Shown here: in pieces, positions 44,689 through 53,595 of the stretch
How the letters are laid out: each line of letters starts with the position of its first letter
How positions within the stretch are numbered: position 1 is the stretch's first letter
Assembly (NCBI GenBank): GCA_963753575.1
Contig: CAVWCR010000003.1
Location: 4,402,001-4,466,000, forward strand
Length of the DNA: 64,000 nt
From: VAZQ01 sp963753575
GTDB taxonomy: Bacteria; Pseudomonadota; Alphaproteobacteria; Rhizobiales; Xanthobacteraceae
Direction: 5' to 3'
The notes under the pieces: model-generated
Database searches by the model: none
Told to the model about the DNA's origin: nothing
The model's input: the letters and a program-made list of their open reading frames with translations, nothing else
Made by a program: the position numbers and the translations under genes

Positions 44689-45681
44689 TTAGTGCTTGCC
44701 CGTTCCGGTCGCGCCCGCCTGCTCGACCACCTTGGCCCAGCGCGCGATCTCCGAGCGCACGAATGTCTTGAGCTCGGCGGGCGGCGGCGTCACCACCGCG
44801 ATGTGGCCGCGGCCGTTGATGTCGCGATTGACCGCCGGGTCGCTCACGATCGCGTTGAGCTCGGCGTTGAGCTTGTCGACGATCGCGGGCGGCGTCTTGG
44901 CGGGGGCAACGATCATCTGCCAGGCGGCAGCCTCGTAGCCCGCAACGCCCACCTCGGCCAGCGTCGGAATATCCGACGCAACCGGCGAGCGCTTGGCGGT
45001 CGAGACGCCAAGCGCGCGCACCTTGCCGGCCTTGATCAGCGGCAGGGCGCCCAGGAGATCGGAGAACATCACCGAGACGTGGCCGGCCGCGACGTCCTGC
45101 AGGCCCGCCGCATTGCCCTTGTAGGGGATCGGCGTCATCGCGACGTTGCCGATTGCATGCCTGAGCAGCACCGCGAACAGATTGGCGGCCGAGCCCGGTC
45201 CGGTCGACACGTAGTCGAGCCCGCCGATCTTGGTCTTCGAGAGCTTCACCAGGTCGGTGATCGAGCGCACCGTCAGCCCCGCATTGACAATGAGGACGAA
45301 GGGCACGCGCGAGACCAGGCCGACCGGCGCGAAGTCCTTTTCGGGATCGTAAGGCAGCGACTTGAACACGCTGACGTTGATCGCCATCGTGGTCGAGGTC
45401 GTCATCAGGAGCGTGTGGCCATCGGGCTCGGCCTTGGCGACCGCGGTCGCCGCAATCAAGGTCGCGCCGCCGGGCCGGTTCTCGACAATGAAGGGCTGCT
45501 TGAGCCGCTGCTCGAGCTTCTGGCCGAGGAGCCGCGTGAGCCAGTCGGTCGAGCCGCCGGCCGGGAACGGCACCACCAGAGTGACGGTCTTGCTCGGGTA
45601 GGTCTGGGCCTGGGCGCCCGGCGCGAGCATCAGGCCGGCAACGAGCGCGGCAGCAAGCGCGGCCGCGAGGCGTAGGCTCAT
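44689..45681 (-). CDS. Tripartite tricarboxylate transporter (Bug family) receptor, tandem paralogue
   Basis: Bug receptor of 330 residues preceding its paralogue by 14 bp. Motifs: KTVTLVVPFPAGGSTDWLTR, VENRPGGATLIAATAVAKAE, DGHTLLMTTSTTMAINVSVF, DYVSTGPGSAANLFAVLL and AAAWQMIVAPAKTPPAIVDK. Signal peptide ends near LAPGAQAQTYP. A G-rich ribosome site (AAGGGGGG) lies upstream. The clear similarity to the next gene indicates local duplication. First gene of the Bug-Bug-hydrolase cluster; convergent with nothing, divergent from rplU. Confidence 0.92.
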   Translation of the reverse strand: MSLRLAAALAAALVAGLMLAPGAQAQTYPSKTVTLVVPFPAGGSTDWLTRLLGQKLEQRLKQPFIVENRPGGATLIAATAVAKAEPDGHTLLMTTSTTMAINVSVFKSLPYDPEKDFAPVGLVSRVPFVLIVNAGLTVRSITDLVKLSKTKIGGLDYVSTGPGSAANLFAVLLRHAIGNVAMTPIPYKGNAAGLQDVAAGHVSVMFSDLLGALPLIKAGKVRALGVSTAKRSPVASDIPTLAEVGVAGYEAAAWQMIVAPAKTPPAIVDKLNAELNAIVSDPAVNRDINGRGHIAVVTPPPAELKTFVRSEIARWAKVVEQAGATGTGKH

Positions 45682-45769
45682 GGCGGGTCCCCCCTTGTTG
45701 ATCGAGCGTCAATTGACAGACCCTAGCGCAGGCCGCCAGGCCCGATAAGGCCCCCGGCCTGGCGCCACG

Positions 45770-45798
45770 TTGACACGGCGGCGCCTCGCCGCCATAAG
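45770..45798 (+). promoter_or_regulatory. Promoter of the rplU-rpmA operon
   Basis: TTGACA (45770-45775), 17-bp spacer, CATAAG (45793-45798). The spacer contains an inverted repeat GGCGGCG / CGCCGCC. About 125 bp of leader follow before rplU, including a tandem 17-bp duplication at 45834-45867. Confidence 0.6.
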
Positions 45799-45833
45799 CA
45801 TCGCGGCGGTTGCCTTGCGGGCGCCGCCAAAAC

Positions 45834-45867
45834 CCTTAACCGACTGAAAACCTTAACCGACTGAAAG
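45834..45867 (+). repeat. Tandem 17-bp duplication in rplU leader
   Basis: CCTTAACCGACTGAAAA (45834-45850) is followed directly by CCTTAACCGACTGAAAG (45851-45867). Lies between the promoter and the ribosome site of rplU; could be part of an mRNA leader, or simple duplication. Confidence 0.85.
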
Positions 45868-45922
45868 AAGCCGGTCCGGACCCTACCGAGCACCGGAGTA
45901 TTCGAACACGAGGACCAAAACG

Positions 45923-46324
45923 ATGTTCGCAGTCATCAAGACCGGCGGGAAGCAATACCGCGTCGCCGCCGACGACATGCTCAAGGTCGAAAAGATCAAC
46001 GGCGAGCCGGGTGAGATCGTCCAGTTCGGCGAGGTGCTGGTGGTGGGCGGCGACGCCGTCACCTTGGGCGCCCCGACCGTGGCGGGCGCTTCCGTCGCCG
46101 CCGAGGTGGTGGAACAGGGCCGCGGGCCGAAGGTGATCGCCTTCAAAAAGCGGCGCCGCAAGAACTCGCGTCGTAAGCGCGGCCATCGCCAGGAGTTCAC
46201 GCTGGTGCGAATCACCGAGATCCTGACCGAGGGCGCCAAGCCCTCCAAGACCGCGAAGCCCAAGCGCGAGCGCAAACCCGCCAAGGAAACCGCGGAAGGC
46301 CAGGAAGCCGCCGCGACCAAATAG
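45923..46324 (+). CDS. rplU: 50S ribosomal protein L21
   Basis: Large-subunit protein L21, 133 residues. Begins MFAVIKTGGKQYRVAADDML and has the signature KVIAFKKRRRKNSRRKRGHR near residue 75. After about residue 105 it carries an alphaproteobacterial lysine-rich C-terminal extension (KPSKTAKPKRERKPAKETAE) of about 28 residues. GAGGA ribosome site before the ATG. Operon with rpmA. Confidence 0.97.
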   Translation: MFAVIKTGGKQYRVAADDMLKVEKINGEPGEIVQFGEVLVVGGDAVTLGAPTVAGASVAAEVVEQGRGPKVIAFKKRRRKNSRRKRGHRQEFTLVRITEILTEGAKPSKTAKPKRERKPAKETAEGQEAAATK

Positions 46325-46418
46325 GCCCCTGAGCTCAGCGCTTAGGAAAATCACCTGAGAAGGTGATGATTTCGTCACAAATTCGGGTTAGATAACCTGA
46401 CCTAAAGGAATTGATGTC

Positions 46419-46691
46419 ATGGCACACAAGAAGGCAGGCGGTTCTTCGCGCAACGGCCGCGATTCGAACAGCCAGCGGCTGGGCTTGAAGCTGTTCGGCG
46501 GCGAACAGGCGATTGCCGGCAACATTATTGCGCGCCAGCGCGGCACCAAGTGGCACCCGGGCGCGAACGTCGGCCTCGGCAAGGACCACACCCTGTTCGC
46601 GCTGGTCGACGGTCGGGTCGAGTTCCGCACCAAGGCCAAAGGCCGCGTCTACGTATCGGTGCAACCGATGTCGCAGGCAGCGGCCGAATAG
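46419..46691 (+). CDS. rpmA: 50S ribosomal protein L27
   Basis: L27, 90 residues: MAHKKAGGSSRNGRDSNSQR, then GLKLFGGEQAIAGNIIARQR and HPGANVGLGKDHTLFALVDG, all family signatures. The N terminus begins directly with AHKKAGGS, so no Firmicute-type cleaved prepeptide. An AAGGA site lies before the ATG. It follows rplU by 94 bp. A hairpin (TCCGCCGG/CCGGCGGA, 46710-46736) follows without T run. Confidence 0.97.
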   Translation: MAHKKAGGSSRNGRDSNSQRLGLKLFGGEQAIAGNIIARQRGTKWHPGANVGLGKDHTLFALVDGRVEFRTKAKGRVYVSVQPMSQAAAE

Positions 46692-46827
46692 ACGGTGGAC
46701 TAAATCGGGTCCGCCGGCATCAGTCGATCCGGCGGAACCGCAGCGGGTTCCTTGAGGGGAGACGGGATGCCGGCTCCCCATTTCAATTTGCGAGCGCAGG
46801 TCCTGCGCCGCGCAACAGGAGCCCGCG

Positions 46828-47436
46828 ATGACACTTTCACAGCGGCAGCCCAAGGTCCGGGAGCAGGACACCCGGGGCCCGATCGCCCCCGTTCTCGAAA
46901 CCGCGCGACTCACGCTGCGCGCGCCGCGCCCGGCCGACGCCAAGGCGATCGCGGCGCTCGCCAATGACCGGCGCATCGCCGAGAACACTGCCACCATGCC
47001 GTACCCCTACAGGCTCGCGGACGCCGAGGATTTCATTCGCCGCCTGGGCGACGGCAGCACCGAGACCGCGTTCGCGATCACGCTCGCAGACAATACGCCG
47101 ATCGGCATATGCGGCCTCAAGCCGGCCCGCAGCGGGGCGCCCGAGATCGGCTACTGGCTGGGCGTGCCGTATTGGGGCAAGGGCTACGCCACCGAGGCCG
47201 TGCGGGCGCTCATCGACCACGCGTTCGAGGACTTAAGGCTCGAGCGGCTCGAGGCCGACGCGCGGGTGTCGAATCCGGCCTCGCGTCGCATACTGGAAAA
47301 ATGCGGCTTCCAATGGAGCGGCGTGATGCTGCGGCGCGTCCGCGCCATTGCGTCCGCGGCGCCGGTCGACCGCTTCCGGCTCGACCGCGGGCTGTGGGCC
47401 TCGCTCAAGTGGGGCACAAGCAGGCGGGTGGCGTGA
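46828..47436 (+). CDS. RimJ/RimL-type GNAT acetyltransferase
   Basis: GNAT N-acetyltransferase of the RimJ/RimL class, 202 residues. Motifs: TARLTLRAPRPADAKAIAAL, EIGYWLGVPYWGKGYATEAV with the acetyl-CoA loop WGKGYATEA, and RLEADARVSNPASRRILEKC, G-F. AGGAGC ribosome site. In relatives this position, between rpmA and obgE, is often held by such acetyltransferases; here obgE is 10 kb away. Target not known. Confidence 0.88.
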   Translation: MTLSQRQPKVREQDTRGPIAPVLETARLTLRAPRPADAKAIAALANDRRIAENTATMPYPYRLADAEDFIRRLGDGSTETAFAITLADNTPIGICGLKPARSGAPEIGYWLGVPYWGKGYATEAVRALIDHAFEDLRLERLEADARVSNPASRRILEKCGFQWSGVMLRRVRAIASAAPVDRFRLDRGLWASLKWGTSRRVA

Positions 47437-47501
47437 GCGCGCCATCCGCGGCGACCGCGACCGGAACGTGCGCGCCCTGGCTGGAAGCGAGCGAGTCGCC
47501 C

Positions 47502-48554
47502 TCAACCCACCGCTCGGTTGGCCTGGACTGACGCTTCCTCCACGATGACACAATTGCGGCCGGCTCGCTTCGCGGCATACATGGCCTGGTCGGCGCTGCG
47601 AATGAGGTCCGCGCTTGTCACCTTGGGTCTGAGCTCCGCAACCCCGATGGAAACCGTGATACGGGCGAGCGGAACGTCGGTGACGCGCGCCTTCATTTGC
47701 GCGCTCTCGATCGCCATACGAATGCGCTCGGCGATCAACCTCCCGATTGCAGGCGACTTGTTATACAGAATGACTCCGAACTCCTCGCCGCCGTAGCGCG
47801 CAACCTCGCCGTCACGCACGCTGCTCTTGAGGCGCGATGCCACCAGGCGCAGGACGTCGTCCCCGATCAGATGGCCATACTGGTCATTGAACTGCTTGAA
47901 ATGGTCGATATCCACGAGCAGAAGCGTCAGCGGCGCCTCATTCTCCTGCGCTTTCGCAATCGACTTTTCGAGAGTCTCGTCGAAGTACTGCCGGTTTCCA
48001 ATCAGCGTGAGCGGGTCGGTCATGCTTTCGACCCGGATCTGCTCGATCTCGCTCTTGAGCTTTTCGGACCGGCTTTTCGATACCTCGAGCTGTTCCTTGA
48101 GCACGTTATTCTCGCGCTCCATGCTCTTGGTTGCGCGGATCAATTGCTGCAGAATGACTTTGATTTCCCCCTCGCTCTCCACCTTCTCGACGGCCGTTGC
48201 GTTTTCATGCAGCTCCCCGTCATAGCGCTCCACGGACGAGGCGGCCGCATTGATCATCCAGACGACCTCGGCGACTTCGTCGGTGAGCTTGCTGGCTACG
48301 GTGTTGAGATGGCTGGTGGTGCGCGCGGACAAGATGTGCAGCGAGAACAGGCGGCTTAGATCGCTGTCCGTCAGCTTGCCCTGGCAACGCAGCAATTCGT
48401 CAACGTCGTCGTTGAGCTTCTGGTTTTGCCCGGTGGCGTAGGTGTACCAAAACTCAAAGCTCTGGGGATCGGCCGGCAACCCCTGTTCGACGATCTTGCT
48501 GAGTGCGATGGCGGCGAACGCAAGCGTACGATGGTTTACCTGTTCCGAGCCCAT
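47502..48554 (-). CDS. GGDEF diguanylate cyclase, paralogue 1
   Basis: Predicted diguanylate cyclase making cyclic di-GMP, 350 residues. An N-terminal helical sensor-like region (1-115, no TM), a coiled-coil stretch (about 130-175), then a GGDEF domain with active-site GGEEF (255-259) and VDIDHFKQFNDQYGHLIGDD. The usual RxxD inhibitory site before the active site is not intact (VRDG at that position), so product inhibition may be absent. It is a tandem paralogue of the next gene upstream (48854), sharing the N domain: GQNQKLNDDVDELLRCQGK versus GQNQKLKDEIDETLRRHGT. Cytoplasmic. Confidence 0.93.
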   Translation of the reverse strand: MGSEQVNHRTLAFAAIALSKIVEQGLPADPQSFEFWYTYATGQNQKLNDDVDELLRCQGKLTDSDLSRLFSLHILSARTTSHLNTVASKLTDEVAEVVWMINAAASSVERYDGELHENATAVEKVESEGEIKVILQQLIRATKSMERENNVLKEQLEVSKSRSEKLKSEIEQIRVESMTDPLTLIGNRQYFDETLEKSIAKAQENEAPLTLLLVDIDHFKQFNDQYGHLIGDDVLRLVASRLKSSVRDGEVARYGGEEFGVILYNKSPAIGRLIAERIRMAIESAQMKARVTDVPLARITVSIGVAELRPKVTSADLIRSADQAMYAAKRAGRNCVIVEEASVQANRAVG

Positions 48555-48853
48555 GGTTAATGAAATCTTTCCCTGCGGCAGCCGCTCGGTGGCGCCTAGT
48601 CGAATGGTTACGCTTTACCCATTTGCCATGCTGCCAGGGAATGGTGAAAAAGTTCCAAAAGCACACTGGTTGAATGCAGAATTGTTTGCACCACCACCGG
48701 GTTGCGCCGATCACGTGCCCCCTCGATCGCCACACTCGATCGCCACAATGGCGTCGCCGCGCAAGCCGATCGCGTGAGCCGAAAGCGCTCGTTTTCTGAG
48801 ATTTCTTCTTACCGGGATCGCAGCGGGCAACTCGGCCGCACGACGCCCCCTGA

Positions 48854-49927
48854 TCAGCCGACGGCCCGGCCCTCGCTGCTGTCCGCCGCGGGGATGTCCT
48901 CCAGCACGACACAGTTGCGCCCCTTGCGCTTGGCGGCATAGAGCGCCTCGTCGGCATTGCGAATGAGATCCTCCATCGACACCCGTGGCCGCAGCTCGGC
49001 CACCCCGATCGAAACCGTGATCTTGCCGACGGGCGTGCCGGTCGAGCGCACCTTCATTTCGGCGCTCTCGACCGCCATACGAATGCGCTCGGCAATCAGC
49101 TTTCCGATCGCAAGCGACTTGTTGTACAGCACAACACCGAATTCTTCGCCGCCATAACGGGCGATCTCGCCGTCGCGCACGCTGCTCTTCAGCCGCGCCG
49201 CCACCAGCCGCAGGACATCGTCACCCATCAGGTGACCGAATTCGTCATTGACCCGTTTGAAATGATCGATGTCCACGAAAAGCAGCGTCAGTGGAAGATC
49301 GTTTTCATTGGCTTTTGCGATCGCCTTGACAAGGGAGTCGTCGAAGTATTGCCGGTTTCCAATCTGAGTGAGGGCATCGGTCAGACTTTCACTTCGAACG
49401 ATCTCAATCTCCTGCTTGAGCCGCTCGGACCGGCCCTTTGACGCCTGCAGCTGCTCTTTGAGCGCGCAATTTTCGCGCTCGATGCTTTTCGTCGCCCTGA
49501 TCAACCCTTCGACCACCGTGCTGAGGCCCTCCCCGCCTCCCGCGGCGTCCACTGCGGCAGCACTCTCGCGCAGCGTCTCGTCATAACGTCCCACGGACGC
49601 GACCGCTTCATTGATCATCCGGACGACTTGCCCGACTTCGTCGGTGAGCTTGCTCGCAACCAAATCGAGCTGGGTCGTGGTGCGTGCGGAGGATGCGTCG
49701 GCGGAGGACACGTGGTTGGCGTGCAGATGACTGATGTCGCGCTCGGTCAGCGTGCCGTGACGGCGCAACGTCTCGTCGATCTCGTCCTTCAGTTTCTGGT
49801 TTTGGCCGGCCGCATAGGCGTACCAGAGCTCGAAGCTCAGCGGATCGGCGGGCAACTCCAGCTCGAGAATCTTTTCCAGAGCAATGGCCGCAAATGCGAT
49901 CGTGCGATGATGGTTTCCCGAGCCCAT
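48854..49927 (-). CDS. GGDEF diguanylate cyclase, paralogue 2
   Basis: Diguanylate cyclase of 357 residues from ATG 49927; two upstream in-frame ATGs (49939, 49954) are possible. Same architecture as its neighbour: helical N domain, coiled coil, GGDEF domain with ARYGGEEF. The N domain carries an insertion (NHVSSADASSARTTTQL) relative to the paralogue. The degenerate inhibitory site (VRDG) is shared. The two genes lie about 300 bp apart on the same strand, both ending with VLEDI- or VIVEE-type tails. Signal unknown, likely responding to the same class of input. Confidence 0.93.
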   Translation of the reverse strand: MGSGNHHRTIAFAAIALEKILELELPADPLSFELWYAYAAGQNQKLKDEIDETLRRHGTLTERDISHLHANHVSSADASSARTTTQLDLVASKLTDEVGQVVRMINEAVASVGRYDETLRESAAAVDAAGGGEGLSTVVEGLIRATKSIERENCALKEQLQASKGRSERLKQEIEIVRSESLTDALTQIGNRQYFDDSLVKAIAKANENDLPLTLLFVDIDHFKRVNDEFGHLMGDDVLRLVAARLKSSVRDGEIARYGGEEFGVVLYNKSLAIGKLIAERIRMAVESAEMKVRSTGTPVGKITVSIGVAELRPRVSMEDLIRNADEALYAAKRKGRNCVVLEDIPAADSSEGRAVG

Positions 49928-50190
49928 GGCTGGAATCATTCCCTCATACAGCAATCGTACGAACGGGGGGCGGGCGCTACGCGTCGGGCTTTGCTGAATT
50001 ATCGGGTTAAATCGTGAAAAAGTTGCAAAGCGCGCAAAACAAGGTTTACGCTTTCTAAATGCGCTCGAGAGCCTGATCCTGCTGCAGACTTGCTGTTAGG
50101 CGAGCGCTATCGGGCACGGTTGCCCGGCCCTGCCATCGAACGGACTGAACCGCCGCGCGCCCAGCGACGCGCACGACAGCAAAGCTGCGG

Positions 50191-50460
50191 CTATCGCCGC
50201 GCCGCGCCGCCGGGCTCCTTGCCGACCGGTTCGACCTTCGCCTGCTCGGATGCCGATCGGGCTTGCCTGATGCGTTCGGCCTCGACCGCGGGCAACAAGG
50301 CGACCCTCTCGCCGAGCGCCTTGAGCAGCAACGCAGATTGCTCGGTAAGCGCGACCATGCTGCGGCTCATTTCCGCTAGATAGAGATCGAGCGTCTCCTC
50401 GCCCTTCAGCGGCCTGTCGGAGCCTTCACCCTGGCCGGTCAATGTCTTGCCGATTGTCAT
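50191..50460 (-). CDS. Small helical hypothetical protein, 89 residues
   Basis: Start ATG 50460 (MTIGKTLTGQGEGSDRPLKG), with a GAGACG stretch upstream. The middle, EETLDLYLAEMSRSMVALTE and LLLKALGERVALLPAVEAER, is a long amphipathic helix with heptad-like leucines. No known domain. It lies 245 bp after the chemoreceptor gene on the same strand. It could be an accessory of the chemotaxis cluster; that is inference only. Confidence 0.5.
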   Translation of the reverse strand: MTIGKTLTGQGEGSDRPLKGEETLDLYLAEMSRSMVALTEQSALLLKALGERVALLPAVEAERIRQARSASEQAKVEPVGKEPGGAARR

Positions 50461-50705
50461 GACATCACGTCTCTGCCTGGTTTCGGGTCGACCATGCCGG
50501 CCCCGTATCACCTTCGACTAGCGCCAGGTCGCGACGGCCACGTTCACCGGCGTACGGCCCCAAGCGCCGCGGTCCAGATGATTCCTTAACCATCACCGCG
50601 GGACGGCGAACGCGGGGGCCACAGGCCGGACGGATAGTGTCGCCAAGAATTCGACGCCCGCCAGTCGAACCTCCTGCGAGGGTAAACGAGCCGCCTTTGG
50701 CACAT

Positions 50706-53516
50706 CTAGAACTCCTTCCAGTCCGGATCGGCGCTGACCGCGGCGGCGAGCGTCGCTTGCATGCGCCTGACTGGCCCGCCGCCGGCGGCAACCCGCTGAC
50801 GTGGCGGCGTCGACGCGCCTTGCGGCCTGGCCATGATCTGCGGCCGTTGTGCGGGCCTCGCGGCCCGAGCCGATCCGGCGCCGACCGGCTCGTCCGTTTG
50901 CGCCTCCGCCTCGTCGCCGACGCGGAAGAACGCGACCTGCTCGCTCATCACCCGCGCCTGCTCGTCAAGTGTCTTCGCAGTCGCCGCATTCTCTTCCACG
51001 AGCGCCGAATTTTGCTGCGTTACCTCGTCCATTTGCGTGAGCGCCTTGTTGACCTGCTCGATGCCCGTCGCCTGCTCGATGCTGGCGGTCGCGATATCGG
51101 CCACGATCTCAGCCACCTTGTTGATCAACTCGACGATCTCGGCAAGCGCAGTGCCCGCTTTGTTGACGAGATCGACGCCGCCTTGTACCTGGCTGTTGCT
51201 GCTGGTGATCAGGTCCTTGATATCCTTCGCGGCCTGCGACGAGCGTTGGGCTAGACTGCGCACTTCCGAGGCCACCACCGCGAAGCCGCGTCCCGCTTCG
51301 CCCGCGCGTGCGGCCTCGACCGCGGCGTTGAGCGCCAGGAGATTGGTCTGCCGCGCGATCTCGTCGATCACGCCGATGATGTCGGAAATCTTGCGCGATG
51401 AGCCCTCGATCTGTCCCATGGCCTCGACCGCCTTGGCGACCACCTCGCCGCCGCGGTTGGCGACCGTACGGGCGCTGGCGGCCGACTGGTTGGCCTGCTG
51501 GGCATTCTCGGCATTCTTCTTCACGGTCGAGGAAATCTCCTCCATCGAGGCCGACGTCTCCTCGAGACTGGCCGCCTGCTCCTCGGTGCGCTGCGAGAGG
51601 TCGGTCGTGCTGGTCGAGATCTCGGCGGAGGCGTTGGTTACCTCGCGGGTCGCCGCCTTGATGTCGGCCACGGTCGAGCTGATCCGGTCCGCCATCGCAT
51701 TGGCGTCGGCCTTCAGCTGCCCGAACATGCCCTGATAGTCGGCATTGATGCGACGGCGGAAGTCGCCCTCCGACATGGCGCCGAACATGCCGACCATGTC
51801 CTCCATGACCTTCGCCACATTCTCGCACAGCGAATTCATCGCTTCAGTCAGCATGAGCATGAAGCCTTGCTTGCCCGCGGTCGGGACGCGTTTGGAGAAA
51901 TCGCCCGCGACCGCGGCCTGGATGAGATCATTCACTTGGACCTCGATCGCCTTTTGGGCAGTCTCGTCCCTCCATTCCACGCATGTGCCGACGCGCGTGC
52001 AATTCTCATCGTAGACCGGCGCCGCAGACAGATGAAATTTCACGCTGCCGACCGCGATATGGGTCTCAATCGGGCTGGTGAGCCCATCCAACAGCTTGCG
52101 CTGATGCTGCGGGTTCTTATGGAACATGTCCATATTGGCGCCGATCAGCTTGCTGGCGTTGAACTGCGGCAACGCTTTGCGCAGCTCGGCTTCAGCATCG
52201 CGCAGAGTCTTCTGCAAGGACGTGTTCATGTAGATGATGTCGTACTTGTCATCAGCGATCATCACGTTTAACTCGACCAAATCGAGCGCAGCACGGACCC
52301 GGTAGTTGATGGCCTTCTGAGCGATCGATTGCTTAAACACTTCGGTCGCCCTGGCGATGTCACCGATTTCGTCATTGCGATTGGTGTATGGCACGTCGAC
52401 GATACGGTCGTTGGTGAGGTCGACCAGCACGGCTGTGATCTTGCAAATCGGCATTGCGATCGTGCGGGCGCTGAGGAATACGATAAGGACGGCTGCGCCC
52501 AGACCCGCGGCCAACAGCGCCCACTCGATCCTCGTCAGAAACGTAATGCCGCCGAGCACCTCATGCAATTCCTGCGCCAACATCGCCTGCTGATGGGTCT
52601 TGAGACCGCCCGCGCGGGTGCCGTCGGCCTGCTTGGTGCCGTCGATCAGATCGAGAATCTTCTGCGCGCGTGGCGCCGCCTCAGTCGCCAGGATATGAAC
52701 CGGAGTGTTCCATTGCTGGGAGGCGCGGATTGTGAACATCTGTTCGGGCAGCGGCGCAAACTCCGCGCGCACCTTCGTGATGGTCTCGAATGAGGCCCTC
52801 TGGGTCGATGTCAGCAGCTGCTTCTGGCTGTCCAAGACTGCAATCGCGCCTTGAAATTTCTGCCAGGGAGCAGCAAAGGCCTGCCGATCATTCGTGTCGC
52901 CCGAAAGCAGGTACATGCGAATGTCCCCCATTGCCGCGGAGAAATTGCCGCGTGCATCAGCCATCGCTTTGAGCAGACGTTTGCGCTCGGCGCTGGCCTC
53001 CAGGCGTTCTTCTTCGTTGATCATCCTGGTGAGCTCGGACAGCACCAACCGCGCCCTCGGCTCCGCTTCGCTCCTAAGCAGCTTGGTCGCCGGAAAGGCA
53101 TCGGACGAAAATGCAATCGCCTCGACCTTGTCCTGCGCAGCGCGGAATTCGACGAAGAGCTCTTTCGCTTGCGCCCATTTGCGCTTGTTCTCGGGGTTGT
53201 TGAAGCGCTCAGCCAGCTTGTCAATTGAGGCGACGGTCTCATCCATCTCCTTCCACATTGCGGTTCGATCAAGCTTGCCTTGCGGATTGCCAGTCAAGAG
53301 ATAGCCGCGCAGCGTCGCGAGCGTGGAATAGAGATTACCGACAAGCTGCGTGCTCTGGATCGCGACCGGAGTCTGCAGATTGGCCATGCGGTCGACGTCG
53401 TTAGCGACACCGCTAAGCATGTAGGACGGGATACCGACCGCGACGGCCAGGATGGCAGCAAGAGCGGCAAATCCCATGACCAGGCGACCAGTGATTCGGA
53501 GGCTGAGTGCAGACAT
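50706..53516 (-). CDS. Methyl-accepting chemotaxis protein with PAS domain
   Basis: Chemoreceptor of 936 residues. TM1 near 10-35, a periplasmic helical sensor, TM2 near 335-355 (ALLAAGLGAAVLIVFLSA), HAMP, a PAS domain (ALDLVELNVMIADDKYDIIY onward), a second HAMP-like region, and the MCP signalling domain with hairpin tip EIARQTNLLALNAAVEAARA and GEAGRGFAVVASEVRSLA. The C terminus ends DWKEF, matching the x-W-x-x-F pentapeptide that tethers CheR/CheB, at the end of a flexible R/P/Q-rich linker. An AGGA ribosome site precedes the ATG. It is followed upstream by cheW on the same strand, 79 bp away. Confidence 0.95.
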   Translation of the reverse strand: MSALSLRITGRLVMGFAALAAILAVAVGIPSYMLSGVANDVDRMANLQTPVAIQSTQLVGNLYSTLATLRGYLLTGNPQGKLDRTAMWKEMDETVASIDKLAERFNNPENKRKWAQAKELFVEFRAAQDKVEAIAFSSDAFPATKLLRSEAEPRARLVLSELTRMINEEERLEASAERKRLLKAMADARGNFSAAMGDIRMYLLSGDTNDRQAFAAPWQKFQGAIAVLDSQKQLLTSTQRASFETITKVRAEFAPLPEQMFTIRASQQWNTPVHILATEAAPRAQKILDLIDGTKQADGTRAGGLKTHQQAMLAQELHEVLGGITFLTRIEWALLAAGLGAAVLIVFLSARTIAMPICKITAVLVDLTNDRIVDVPYTNRNDEIGDIARATEVFKQSIAQKAINYRVRAALDLVELNVMIADDKYDIIYMNTSLQKTLRDAEAELRKALPQFNASKLIGANMDMFHKNPQHQRKLLDGLTSPIETHIAVGSVKFHLSAAPVYDENCTRVGTCVEWRDETAQKAIEVQVNDLIQAAVAGDFSKRVPTAGKQGFMLMLTEAMNSLCENVAKVMEDMVGMFGAMSEGDFRRRINADYQGMFGQLKADANAMADRISSTVADIKAATREVTNASAEISTSTTDLSQRTEEQAASLEETSASMEEISSTVKKNAENAQQANQSAASARTVANRGGEVVAKAVEAMGQIEGSSRKISDIIGVIDEIARQTNLLALNAAVEAARAGEAGRGFAVVASEVRSLAQRSSQAAKDIKDLITSSNSQVQGGVDLVNKAGTALAEIVELINKVAEIVADIATASIEQATGIEQVNKALTQMDEVTQQNSALVEENAATAKTLDEQARVMSEQVAFFRVGDEAEAQTDEPVGAGSARAARPAQRPQIMARPQGASTPPRQRVAAGGGPVRRMQATLAAAVSADPDWKEF

Positions 53517-53595
53517 GGCGAACGTCCTGTGTTGAGAACCTTGAGGAGAAGCCGGATGTGACGATGCGGACTCGATCGGCCGATGTTGTTCGATG

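Noticed and set aside
43697..45712. One 671-codon minus-strand frame that looks like a giant receptor
   Set aside because: It only reads through the out-of-frame first Bug gene before entering the second; each gene has its own signal peptide and ribosome site.
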